Shown one piece after another: positions 1 to 8,176 of a DNA stretch of 45,946 nt. Position 1 is the first letter of the stretch. Each line of letters starts with the position of its first letter. Origin of the DNA: an uncultured Bacilli bacterium (GTDB taxonomy: Bacteria > Bacillota_I > Bacilli_A > RF39 > UBA660). Both the position numbers and the translations under genes were made by a program. Location: contig CAJUTW010000006.1 of NCBI GenBank assembly GCA_910589335.1, forward strand, positions 1-45,946, in the 5' to 3' direction. The notes under the pieces are model-generated. The model did no database searches. It was not told the origin of the DNA and was given only the letters and a program-made list of their open reading frames with translations.

Positions 1-131
1 TTTTCAACTCTAACATCAGCAACTACTCCTTCAATAAGCATTCTTTCACTAAAAGCCGAATAACCAATACTTATTCCTAAAACAGTTAATACAATCACAA
101 AATATAAACATTTAGAATAATACTTTTTCAA
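1..131 (-). CDS. N-terminus of a secreted or surface protein (partial)
   Basis: Only the first 43 codons lie in the window; the gene runs off the left edge. Reading starts at a TTG at 129-131, placed after an AGAGAGGTG ribosome site; an in-frame GTG at 138-140 overlaps that site and is less likely. The start is basic and is followed by one hydrophobic segment (FVIVLTVLGISIGYSAF) and then charged residues. The ISIGYSAFSE pattern resembles signal peptides of TasA/camelysin-like surface proteins processed by SipW-type peptidases in Bacilli. That assignment is inference from the signal segment alone; nothing of the mature protein can be seen. Confidence 0.55.
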   Translation of the reverse strand, partial: MKKYYSKCLYFVIVLTVLGISIGYSAFSERMLIEGVVADVRVE

Positions 132-212
132 CGATATCACACCTCTCTAGTATCTATGTTTTAATAATACCTTCTATAAAATATAAAGTCAACATTGTTT
201 TTACCCAAAAAT

Positions 213-237
213 AAAAAAGCATTCTTTAATTAGAAGC
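213..237 (-). terminator. Rho-independent terminator of the 226-1161 gene
   Basis: On the minus strand a GCTTCT / AGAATGC stem with one bulged base and a 6-nt loop is followed by a run of six T. The stop codon of the upstream gene lies inside the hairpin. Confidence 0.6.
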
Positions 238-1161
238 CTTTTTTTGATAAACTATCCCTTTTTCTCCTTCTAAAAATTTTTCAGATTTTTTTACTAAACT
301 ATCTTTTATTCTATTTTTAGAATTTAGGAAGCATAATTGTCCAAGATTATCATAAAGTGAAATAACATTTGAAGAATTTGCAAAAGAAAGTAATTCTCTT
401 ATTTCTTCAATTGCATCAAAAATACGTGGATCATAACATTTAATTCTATTATTTAATTTTTCTAAATTAACTAAAGTATCAAACTTATCTAAATTTTTAC
501 AAGAATTTCTTAAAGTAACACCTTCATAAAATTTAGATGAATTTTTAAAATGATAAGTAGCCAAAACTGGCGAATGACGATTCTCTCTTGTGACTGATAC
601 TTCGTTTGATATTTTTTCCCCATCACTTTTAATTATTTTATGTGAAATATCATATTGATTAGTAACATTAAATTTCACCTCTTCCTCTTTATAATTCTTC
701 TTAATGCATAATGTACCTTTATTTACACAATCATTAAAAGAAACCTCATACTCGTTAACTGTATCAGCTGTAAATCTTAAATAAGCTCGAATATCATAAG
801 AATCTTCATTAGTATCTTCAATAAAAGTAACTATTCCAACCATTCTATATACTCTCTGATGAGCATTAGTTGAATTAACAATAAAATTATAAGCAAAACT
901 TTCAATATCTTTTAAATCAAAAGTTCCTTCAAGACATCCTATCGAAGTATATAATAATACACGGAATTTTTCTATTTCATCTCTATTTTTTTTAAATTCA
1001 ACCTCAATTGATCCCACTAAATTATCATTTTCATATAAAATAATTAAATCAGAAATATTTTTTTTTATGTTTTTATAACTATTTATATTTAAACCAAATA
1101 AATTTCCTACAATAGAAGTTTTTTTAATTATCTGTTCAATCATATTAAAATCTTTTTTCAT
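226..1161 (-). CDS. Hypothetical protein, 311 aa
   Basis: I do not recognise this family. The ATG has a strong AAGGAGAGG site. The protein has no signal peptide or membrane segment and looks cytoplasmic and soluble. It is rich in beta-type alternating segments between about residues 40 and 210 (for example LVGSIEVEFKK and KGTLCIKKNY) and becomes helical toward the C-terminus (residues 245-300). It is a single-gene unit: the promoter region lies in the 95-nt gap before miaA, and its own terminator overlaps its stop codon. No function can be assigned from sequence. Confidence 0.75.
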   Translation of the reverse strand: MKKDFNMIEQIIKKTSIVGNLFGLNINSYKNIKKNISDLIILYENDNLVGSIEVEFKKNRDEIEKFRVLLYTSIGCLEGTFDLKDIESFAYNFIVNSTNAHQRVYRMVGIVTFIEDTNEDSYDIRAYLRFTADTVNEYEVSFNDCVNKGTLCIKKNYKEEEVKFNVTNQYDISHKIIKSDGEKISNEVSVTRENRHSPVLATYHFKNSSKFYEGVTLRNSCKNLDKFDTLVNLEKLNNRIKCYDPRIFDAIEEIRELLSFANSSNVISLYDNLGQLCFLNSKNRIKDSLVKKSEKFLEGEKGIVYQKKASN

Positions 1162-1256
1162 AACACCTCTCCTTAAATACTAATATTAATAAAAATATTA
1201 ATTAATTATCTATTATATATTATAAACTATAAAATAAAAAGAAAAATATAATCCTT

Positions 1257-2129
1257 TTAATTTTTTAAAAAAGATAAAACCTCATCAATTGTATTAGAGA
1301 AATTTTTAAAATCTACACTAAACCAATTAGTATCAAATTGATGTTTAAAAAAAGTATACTGTCTCTTTGCATATCTTCGACAATCTTTTTTAATTTCTTC
1401 TAATACTTCTTCTAAAGGTTTATCTCTAAACAAAAAATCATAAAATTCTTTGTATCCAATCCCACTATTAAGAATTCTAGAATTTGAATAAAATTCTTTT
1501 AATGAATTAATTTCATCCAAAAGTCCTTCCTCCATCATTTTTTCTACTCTCTTATTAATTCTTTCATAAAGAATAGAACGTTCTGTTGTTAAACCAATCA
1601 CTTTAATATTATATAATAAATTATCTTTATTATTAGTTATTTCTTCTGCATTTTCTAATTTATTTAAAAGTCGTACTAGGCGACGACGATTATTTAGTTC
1701 AGGAACTTTTTCTAGATTGTATTTTTTTATTCTTTCTAAAATTTCTTCATTAGTTAGTTCATCATAAGTATTATTTGTTGTTCCAGGAATAAAGGTATAA
1801 TCATAAAGTCCCGCTTTAATATATAGTCCAGTTCCTCCTACTATGATTACTCTTTTACCACGACTTGATATTTCAGCAATCTTTTCCCTTAAGTCTTTTT
1901 GATAGTCATAAACTGTATAATCTTCATTGACATCTCTAATATCAATTAAATGATGAGGAATACCTTCTCGTTCTTCACTACTTGGTTTAGCACTACCAAT
2001 ATCTAATCTTTTATAGATAGCAACACTATCTCCATTAATTATTTCTGCATCAAACATCTTAGCTAATTCAATACTTAATTTTGTCTTTCCAATACCAGTT
2101 GGTCCAACAATTACTATAATATCTTGCAT
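1257..2129 (-). CDS. miaA: tRNA dimethylallyltransferase MiaA
   Basis: Transfers a dimethylallyl group to N6 of A37 in tRNAs that read codons beginning with U, the i6A modification that stabilises codon pairing. The P-loop GPTGIGKTKLS is at residues 9-19, followed by the NGDSVAIYKRLDIGSAKPS substrate segment and the HHLIDIRD motif. GGTGLYIKAGLYDY and the RRRLVRLLNKLE region come next, and the C-terminal arm has CRRYAKRQYTFFKH, typical of the family. Its 290 aa is slightly short of the usual 300-315. It has a good AAAGGTG site and is the last gene of the uvrC-mutL-GNAT-miaA run; the mutL-miaA pairing is common in bacteria. Confidence 0.96.
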   Translation of the reverse strand: MQDIIVIVGPTGIGKTKLSIELAKMFDAEIINGDSVAIYKRLDIGSAKPSSEEREGIPHHLIDIRDVNEDYTVYDYQKDLREKIAEISSRGKRVIIVGGTGLYIKAGLYDYTFIPGTTNNTYDELTNEEILERIKKYNLEKVPELNNRRRLVRLLNKLENAEEITNNKDNLLYNIKVIGLTTERSILYERINKRVEKMMEEGLLDEINSLKEFYSNSRILNSGIGYKEFYDFLFRDKPLEEVLEEIKKDCRRYAKRQYTFFKHQFDTNWFSVDFKNFSNTIDEVLSFLKN

Positions 2130-2133
2130 AAAA

Positions 2134-2598
2134 TCACCTTTTCCTATATTTTGATTTTTTCATTGTTATATTATGTTCATTTGCTAAAACAACTAAAAAA
2201 TCGTTTTTCTTATAAAAATCAACAATTGAAGGATGAGTTGTTATAGTTATATCTTTTATACTTGTCATATCTTCAATAACTCTTTTTAATATTAAAGTTC
2301 CAATCCCCTGTCTTTGATTTTCTTCTTTAACAAACAAATCTCTTATATATCCAATATCCATTAATAGACAGGCACATCCTACAATTTTCTCATTTATTTT
2401 AACAGTGTATATTTTAAGATTATTTGTACTTTCTAAATACATTTTTCGAAGTTGTTCTTTCAGAAAAAAAACATTATTTAAAGATAAATTGGTGTAATTT
2501 CTTAATTTACAAAATAATTCAAAAGATTGATTTATAATAAATTCTAATTCATCATTATTTAATTGATCAGAAACTAGAATTTCGCCACTTTGTAACAT
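2134..2598 (-). CDS. GNAT family N-acetyltransferase
   Basis: A 154-aa acetyl-CoA dependent acyltransferase with unknown substrate. The acetyl-CoA binding motif is visible as EENQRQGIGTLIL, in the usual place after the central VGCACLLMDIGYIRDLFV strands, and the C-terminal half ends with PSIVDFYKKNDFLVV, the usual GNAT beta-6/helix-4 region. The reading frame is open 17 codons further upstream into mutL, but ATG at 2596-2598 is preceded by AAAAGGAG at good spacing and leaves a 13-nt gap after mutL, so this start is preferred. Cotranscription with mutL and miaA is likely. Confidence 0.85.
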   Translation of the reverse strand: MLQSGEILVSDQLNNDELEFIINQSFELFCKLRNYTNLSLNNVFFLKEQLRKMYLESTNNLKIYTVKINEKIVGCACLLMDIGYIRDLFVKEENQRQGIGTLILKRVIEDMTSIKDITITTHPSIVDFYKKNDFLVVLANEHNITMKKSKYRKR

Positions 2599-2611
2599 AA
2601 ATAATCTCCTT

Positions 2612-4402
2612 TTAATCGAGCTGACGCTTAAATAAACGTTCCAATTCATATCTAGTATAAGTTATGATTGTTGGTCTACCATGAGGACAAGTAAATGGAT
2701 TATCACAATACCTGATATTTTCTAAAATCCATTCTTGATCTTCTTTGGAAATATACGTGTTAGCCATAACAGACATACGACAAGCAGTAGTTGCCGCCAT
2801 ACGCCAGATAAATTGATCAAAATCAAATGAACCTTTTTCTATAATAATGTCAACAATCTTTTTGATGATATCCTCTGCTCTATCTTCAGGAATCCAAGCA
2901 GGATGACTTCTAATAATTATTGTATTAAATCCAAATTCTGATGTTGTAAAGCCATACTTTTCAAGTAATTCAAATCTTTCTTTGACAAGAATAAATTCAT
3001 CAGGTCGAAGTTCAATTTTAATTGGGACTAGTAAATCGACAATGACTGGTTTTTCATTCATTTGCTTTAAAATTTTCTCATAGTTAATACGTTCAGCAGC
3101 AGCATGTTGATCAATCAAGTACATCCCATCTTCATTTTCAGCAACAATATAGGTTAATAAAACAACCCCTCTTGGAATCATTTTTTTTATTCGAACTTTC
3201 TCTTCTTTAGAAATTTCTTCTTTTTTAGAGGATTGTTCAACTTCTTCTTTAACCGATTCATATTCCTGTTTCTTTTCGGTCACTTCAAAGTCAAGAGTCA
3301 CCTCTTCATAAGCTTGTTCTTCTTTTTCTTGTAGTTCAGGATTTATTTCTTTATTAATAATTTGGCGATGAACTTCACTAACTGAATAACTGTCTCTAAC
3401 AGATACTTCTGGAATAAGTGTTAAATGTTCTAATTTTTCAGTAATTACCTTTATCAATAAATCTTTTAGAGTATCCATTTTAGAGAATTTTATATCCATT
3501 TTGGTAGGATGAATATTTATATCTACTAAAATTGGATCAACATCTATATTTAATATAATAACAGGATATCTATCCTTATGAATATAAGTATGATAACAAT
3601 CAATAATACACTTATTTAATTCATTATTTTTTATTACTCTTCCATTTACTAATGTTGTTATAGAATTTCTATTTCCTTTAGTTACTTCTGGATAACTTAT
3701 ATAACCATTAATATAATAATCATCATTTTCTCCTGATATAGCTATCATTTTTTTTGTTATATCAATTCCAAATATAGCATAAATTACCTTTAATAAATCA
3801 CCATTACCATCAGTTTGTAAAAGTATCTTTTCATTATTTATTAAAGTAAACTTTATCGCTGGATAAGATAAAGCCATTTTATTAATATATTCTACTATAT
3901 GAGCAAGTTCAACATAAAGATTTTTTAAATACTTTAATCTAACAGGTGTATTATAAAACAAATTACTAACCGTAATAGTAGTACCTTTTTGTAAATCACA
4001 TCTTTCTACTTTCATATCTTTAAGTCCATCAATAGTAACTAATGTTCCTCTATTTCCATCACTAGTTTTTAATTTAATGTTTGATACACTAGCAATCGAT
4101 GGTAAAGCTTCCCCACGAAAACCTAAACTTTCAATATAAAACAAATCATCCAAGTTTTTTAATTTAGAAGTAGCATGACGTTGAAAAGCCATTTTAGCAT
4201 CTTCTTCATCCATTCCAATTCCATTATCAGAAACTTCAATTTCTTTTACTCCAGAATCAATTAATTTTATAGATATTTCACTACTCTTAGCATCAATTGA
4301 ATTTTCAACAAGTTCTTTAACAACATTCATCGTCTTTTCTACAACTTCTCCTGCAGCTATTTTATTAGCCAACACTTCATCCATTATTTTTATATTACTC
4401 AA
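2612..4402 (-). CDS. mutL: DNA mismatch repair protein MutL
   Basis: The MutL ATPase couples mismatch recognition by MutS to strand incision. The N-terminal GHKL ATPase has AAGEVVEKTMNVVKELVENS, DNGIGMDEED and RHATSKLK (to about residue 80), followed by the transducer domain. The linker (about 340-405) is low-complexity and rich in Glu and Lys. The C-terminal domain carries the metal-binding motif DQHAAAERINYE, matching DQHA(X)2E(X)4E, plus CRMSV and CPHGRP, so it should be an endonuclease-type MutL as expected where MutH is absent. The start is a TTG at 4400-4402 with GGTG 8 nt upstream; this gives the usual length before AAGEVVE. It follows uvrC by 11 nt. Confidence 0.96.
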   Translation of the reverse strand: MSNIKIMDEVLANKIAAGEVVEKTMNVVKELVENSIDAKSSEISIKLIDSGVKEIEVSDNGIGMDEEDAKMAFQRHATSKLKNLDDLFYIESLGFRGEALPSIASVSNIKLKTSDGNRGTLVTIDGLKDMKVERCDLQKGTTITVSNLFYNTPVRLKYLKNLYVELAHIVEYINKMALSYPAIKFTLINNEKILLQTDGNGDLLKVIYAIFGIDITKKMIAISGENDDYYINGYISYPEVTKGNRNSITTLVNGRVIKNNELNKCIIDCYHTYIHKDRYPVIILNIDVDPILVDINIHPTKMDIKFSKMDTLKDLLIKVITEKLEHLTLIPEVSVRDSYSVSEVHRQIINKEINPELQEKEEQAYEEVTLDFEVTEKKQEYESVKEEVEQSSKKEEISKEEKVRIKKMIPRGVVLLTYIVAENEDGMYLIDQHAAAERINYEKILKQMNEKPVIVDLLVPIKIELRPDEFILVKERFELLEKYGFTTSEFGFNTIIIRSHPAWIPEDRAEDIIKKIVDIIIEKGSFDFDQFIWRMAATTACRMSVMANTYISKEDQEWILENIRYCDNPFTCPHGRPTIITYTRYELERLFKRQLD

Positions 4403-4413
4403 ATTATTATCAC

Positions 4414-6174
4414 CTACACTTCACTTAAATACTTTAATAAATTTAAAGCAATATCATGTCCTACTATTTTTTCAAGCTCATCAACTGATGCTTCTTTCAT
4501 CTTTTTTAAAGAACCAAAATTCTTTAATAATTCTTTTTTTCTTTTTTCACCTATTCCAGGGACTACATCCAAAACACTAGAAAGAGCTCCCTTTGATTTA
4601 ATATTTCGATGATAACTAATTGCATATCTATGAACTTCTTCTTGAATTCTTGTTAAAAATAAAAATAGTTTTGAATCTTTCCCGACATTTAATATTTCAT
4701 ACTTTTCATTCATTATATAACTAGTTCTATGATTTTTATCTTTTACAAGTCCAATAATTGGAATTTCTAAACCTAATGAATTAATTATCTCTTTACACAC
4801 ACTAATTTGTAACTGACCACCATCCATAACAATCAAATCTGGTTTATAAACTTCTCCCATTAAAGTCTTAAAATATCGTCTATAAATAACCTCTTTCATA
4901 GCGGATAAATCATCCTTTACTTCTGTAGATATCTTATATTTTCGATATAAATCTTTATTAGGTAAAAAATCATCAAAAACAACCATTCCACCAACATAAA
5001 AAGTTCCAAAAAGATGAGAATTATCAAAAGACTCCATTCTACTTAATTGTTCTAAACCTAACAAACCTCTAAGTTCCTCTAAAGCATTTAGCCTCTCTAA
5101 ATCATCTCTTTTTAAAGTTTCTTTTTCAAGTTCCATTTGTTCTTTAGCATTTTCATAAGCTAAACAAACTAAATTTTTCAATTTACCCTTTTTTGGTTTT
5201 AAAACTTTAATTTTAAAATAATCACTAAGTAATTCTTCATCTAACTCATCAGGAATAACTAATTCATAAGGTAATATCCCTTTATCATAAAATTTTACTA
5301 AATACTCAGTAATTTCATTAGAAACATCTCCAATAGAAGAAATTATTTCATTATGTCTTCCAAAAAGTAACCCTTCCCTAATAAAGAAAATTTCAATAGC
5401 TAAATAATTATTATCATAATAATAATTAATTAAATCAAAATTATAATTCTTATTCAAATCAATCTTTTGCTTCTTTAAAGTAGTATCAATATCATCAAGC
5501 ATATTTTTTAATTCTAAAGCTCTCTCATAATTAAGATTTTCACTTGCTCTTTGCATCTCTTTTTCAATCTTTCCAACAATAATCGTACTATCACCTTTTA
5601 AAAATGATATTATCTCTTTTTTCATTAAATCAATTTGATTCTTTTCTACCTCTTTTTTACAATAACCTAAGCATTCATTAATATGATAATAAAGACATAA
5701 ATCTTTCTTTAAATTATCACATTTTCGTAATGGATAAATACGATTAATCATATTAACTGTTTTTCTTGCAGCACTAACATTAGGATAAGGACCATATAAA
5801 TGATTTTTATTTTTCTTTCTTTTTACATTTCTTACTATTTTTAATGTTGGAAATTTATCATTAGTTAATTCAATATAAGGATAAGATTTATCATCACGAA
5901 GAAGAATATTATATTTTGGATCATATTTTTTTATTAAAGTAATTTCAAGTATTAAACTTTCTAATTCGCTTGATGTAACAATATACTCAAAATCATCTAT
6001 ATCTTCAACTAACATTTTAGTCTTTCCAGTAACTGTTCTTGTAAAATAACTTCTAAGCCTACGTTGTAAATTTTTAGCCTTACCAACATATATTATCACG
6101 CCATCTTTATTCTTCATTTGATAACTTCCTGGTTTAGTTGGAACTAAGCTAAGTTTTTCTTTAAAGTCTTTCAT
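4414..6174 (-). CDS. uvrC: Excinuclease ABC subunit UvrC
   Basis: Makes both incisions in nucleotide excision repair with UvrA and UvrB. The GIY-YIG nuclease domain is at residues 13-90 (GSYQMKN, IIYVGKAKNLQRRLRSYF). A cysteine cluster (RKCDNLKKDLCLYYHINECLG... within about 150-170) fits the UvrC iron-sulfur site. The UVR helical hairpin that binds UvrB is at about 195-230, the RNase H-like second nuclease has ESFDNSH and DLIVMDGG, and the C-terminus has a helix-hairpin-helix (VPGIGEKRKKELLKNFGS). Length 586 aa is normal. AGAGGAGG precedes the ATG. First gene of the repair operon. Confidence 0.96.
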   Translation of the reverse strand: MKDFKEKLSLVPTKPGSYQMKNKDGVIIYVGKAKNLQRRLRSYFTRTVTGKTKMLVEDIDDFEYIVTSSELESLILEITLIKKYDPKYNILLRDDKSYPYIELTNDKFPTLKIVRNVKRKKNKNHLYGPYPNVSAARKTVNMINRIYPLRKCDNLKKDLCLYYHINECLGYCKKEVEKNQIDLMKKEIISFLKGDSTIIVGKIEKEMQRASENLNYERALELKNMLDDIDTTLKKQKIDLNKNYNFDLINYYYDNNYLAIEIFFIREGLLFGRHNEIISSIGDVSNEITEYLVKFYDKGILPYELVIPDELDEELLSDYFKIKVLKPKKGKLKNLVCLAYENAKEQMELEKETLKRDDLERLNALEELRGLLGLEQLSRMESFDNSHLFGTFYVGGMVVFDDFLPNKDLYRKYKISTEVKDDLSAMKEVIYRRYFKTLMGEVYKPDLIVMDGGQLQISVCKEIINSLGLEIPIIGLVKDKNHRTSYIMNEKYEILNVGKDSKLFLFLTRIQEEVHRYAISYHRNIKSKGALSSVLDVVPGIGEKRKKELLKNFGSLKKMKEASVDELEKIVGHDIALNLLKYLSEV

Positions 6175-6195
6175 TTTCTTCCTCCTCTAATTATT

Positions 6196-6703
6196 TTAGC
6201 TACTGTAGACATTTTCTTTTATATTATCATATAATTCTTTAATTTTGTACAATAAATTAAAATGTGATTTTGCTTTCACATGATAACAATATAAACTTAT
6301 AGAATTTATTTTTTTTATATTATAGTCAAAATTATAATTATCATTATTAGATTCGAAATATAATTTAGGTATAATTTTATAACTACTATTACTTTTTCTG
6401 CATTCACTTGGAGTTATATTAAATAGTTTCTTAAAAGCTCTACTAAAAGATGTTGCTGAATTATATTGATATTTTAAAGCTATATCTATAATTTTTTTAT
6501 CTGTATTTCTTATATCTTCAAAAGCTTTACTTAATCTTCTCATTTTTATATATTCATTTATTGTCATATTTGTTAAAAACATAAAAATTCTTTCAAGAAT
6601 AAATATGTTAGTATTCACTATTTTACTAAGCATTATAATCTATAACGTCATCAAGATTATCTTCAATGTATTCAACCATTTTATTTAAATATAAAAAATT
6701 CAT
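6196..6703 (-). pseudogene. Decayed AraC-family transcription regulator
   Basis: The frame ending at 6196 contains a clear AraC-type double helix-turn-helix (LTNMTINEYIKMRRLSKAF, then IIDIALKYQYNSATSFSRAF, then FNITPSECRK). Its natural N-terminus is in another frame: ATG at 6701-6703 with a GGTG site gives MNFLYLNKMVEYIEDNLDDV and continues as IDYN before TAG TAA. Joining the two frames at about 6630 restores a continuous first helix-turn-helix, so one base gained or two lost has broken the gene. The C-terminus also stops early, where relatives usually continue into an effector-binding domain. Probably non-functional. A sequencing or assembly error could explain the frameshift but not the truncated end. 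Confidence 0.75.
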
Positions 6704-6740
6704 AATTATCACCATCTACCAAATATTTTTACAATTAAAA

Positions 6741-6765
6741 TAAAAAGTACTCAACTTGAATACTT
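6741..6765 (-). terminator. Terminator of the dCMP deaminase gene
   Basis: A 9-bp stem (AAGTATTCA / TGAGTACTT, one G-U pair) with loop AGT, then TTTTTATTTT on the minus strand. It overlaps the stop codon. Confidence 0.75.
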
Positions 6766-7322
6766 TATTTCCATTCTCCTAATTTCTTTATTTTCTGTTG
6801 TATATCAGTTGCTGTTTTTTTAAATTCTTCTTTTGAAATTTCTCTTTCTTCATTATAAGGTACTAAAACAACATCAGCCGACTCTAACATAATATTACCA
6901 ATTTCTATTAACTCTTTTTTAGAATATTTTCTTAAATAAACAATTTTAGAAATTCCAGCTTGAATAATTTCTTTTATACATTCTGTACAAGGCGACCAAG
7001 TAACATATAAAGTTTTTCCTTGTAAATTTTTCTTCTCTCCTGAAAAGTTTAAAATTGCATTTCTCTCTGCATGTACAATATAATAATCTTTAATATGTTT
7101 TTTATCATTTGTGGCCTCACCTGTTGAAAACCAATCAAATAGATCATCACACATTCCTCTAGTTAGACCATTATAACCAATTGATAAAATTTGATGTTCA
7201 TCTTCATCAACAATACATGCACCAACTTGATTATTTGGATCTTTACTTCTCATTGATGCTAAAAGAGCTATTCCCATATAATACTCTTCCCAGCTTAAAT
7301 ATTCTTCTCTTTTTCCTGCCAT
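6765..7322 (-). CDS. comEB: Deoxycytidylate (dCMP) deaminase, ComEB-like
   Basis: Zinc enzyme converting dCMP to dUMP for thymidylate synthesis. The zinc and catalytic residues are in HAERNAIL (about residue 90) and PCTECIKEII (about residue 120), and the N-terminal half has the family segment SKDPNNQVGACIVD with GYNG after it. Length 185 aa matches the family. The name ComEB is the Bacillus homologue; no competence role is implied by this context. AGGAATGTG precedes the ATG. It has its own terminator and is separated from yneF by 125 nt. Confidence 0.93.
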   Translation of the reverse strand: MAGKREEYLSWEEYYMGIALLASMRSKDPNNQVGACIVDEDEHQILSIGYNGLTRGMCDDLFDWFSTGEATNDKKHIKDYYIVHAERNAILNFSGEKKNLQGKTLYVTWSPCTECIKEIIQAGISKIVYLRKYSKKELIEIGNIMLESADVVLVPYNEEREISKEEFKKTATDIQQKIKKLGEWK

Positions 7323-7420
7323 AAAATCACATTCCTAAACATTTTCTAGTATAATACCACTATTTTTCATATTTTACAATTAAAACATTTTAAAAAAATA
7401 TCTTTTTATATATTCTTATA

Positions 7421-7443
7421 AAAAAAACATGTAATCTCTACAT
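7421..7443 (-). terminator. Terminator downstream of yneF
   Basis: A short ATGTA / TACAT stem with a 5-nt loop followed on the minus strand by GTTTTTTTT. The stem is weak but placed directly after the yneF stop. Confidence 0.5.
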
Positions 7444-7447
7444 ATTT

Positions 7448-7657
7448 TTATTGATATTTCTCCATTGCTTTCATCATTTGATTAATTTGTTTTTGATTAG
7501 GTTTTCTTCCCATTTGCATCATTAAAGTCTTAATCATATCTTCATTAATCGGTGGATTTTTTTTCAAATATTTTTTCATAAAATATTTAGCTCCAAAAAA
7601 TCCTATAACCAGTCCAAGAATAAGACCTACACTTAATATTAATATATCATGTAACAT
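7448..7657 (-). CDS. yneF: UPF0154 membrane protein YneF
   Basis: A 69-aa protein with one N-terminal membrane helix (ILILSVGLILGLVIGFFGAK) and a conserved basic tail containing NPPINEDMIKTLMMQMGRK and KQINQMMKAM, the signature of the YneF/UPF0154 family. The molecular role of the family is not known. The frame is open to an ATG five codons upstream, but that ATG overlaps the GGGAG ribosome site that serves ATG 7655-7657. It sits downstream of tkt and the SirA-like gene, the same order as in Bacillus subtilis. Confidence 0.9.
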   Translation of the reverse strand: MLHDILILSVGLILGLVIGFFGAKYFMKKYLKKNPPINEDMIKTLMMQMGRKPNQKQINQMMKAMEKYQ

Positions 7658-7698
7658 AAAATCATCTCCCAACTAACATTTTATCGAAAATAATAAAA

Positions 7699-8130
7699 TT
7701 AAACAAGCTCTTTTCTCAGATATTCACTTAAAAAGAAAAAATCAGTATGCTTAAAATTACAAATAAATAAATTACTAAGCTCATCATTTAATATTTCAAA
7801 AAAACTCGAAAAATCTTGATCTAACTCTAACTTTATATAAAAATTATTAATAATTAATCTACTAACCTCATCTTTATATAAATTATTTATACAATGAATA
7901 TTATCTCTTTTTAAATAAGGAATATCTTTGTGAAGCCTAACGTATAAGTGACGATCCAAATAATTTTTATTTATAGGTAAAATTAATTGTTTAAACAAAT
8001 TATAACCATAATCAACTTCTGTTCTATCTAAATAATAGATACTTTTTAAGATATTAAATAAAACACTAGGATTGTCTTTATAAAGATTAATAAATTCACT
8101 CTTTAATTTAAAAGCATAATAGACTTTCAT
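7699..8130 (-). CDS. SirA-like protein (sporulation inhibitor of replication family)
   Basis: A 143-aa soluble protein. The N-terminal MKVYYAFKLKSEF followed by a phenylalanine-rich helical segment, and the C-terminal LFICNFKHTDFFFL, resemble the general plan of SirA (about 148 aa), which binds DnaA and blocks initiation in sporulating Bacillus. The best support is position: it lies between tkt and yneF exactly as sirA (yneE) does in B. subtilis. Sequence similarity is low by eye, so the family call is tentative. If this organism does not sporulate, the protein may control DnaA under other conditions. GGTG precedes the ATG; 46 nt after tkt. Confidence 0.55.
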   Translation of the reverse strand: MKVYYAFKLKSEFINLYKDNPSVLFNILKSIYYLDRTEVDYGYNLFKQLILPINKNYLDRHLYVRLHKDIPYLKRDNIHCINNLYKDEVSRLIINNFYIKLELDQDFSSFFEILNDELSNLFICNFKHTDFFFLSEYLRKELV

Positions 8131-8176
8131 TTTATCACCAATTATATAGTAACAAAATGAAAAGTCTATTTTTGTA

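Noticed and set aside
6745..6755. The 11-mer AAGTACTCAAC in the dCMP deaminase terminator equals a key segment of toxin locus A
   Set aside because: It is fully explained as one arm of a rho-independent stem; no peptide, ribosome site or antisense promoter is nearby. Probably coincidence, though antisense A cross-talk cannot be excluded.
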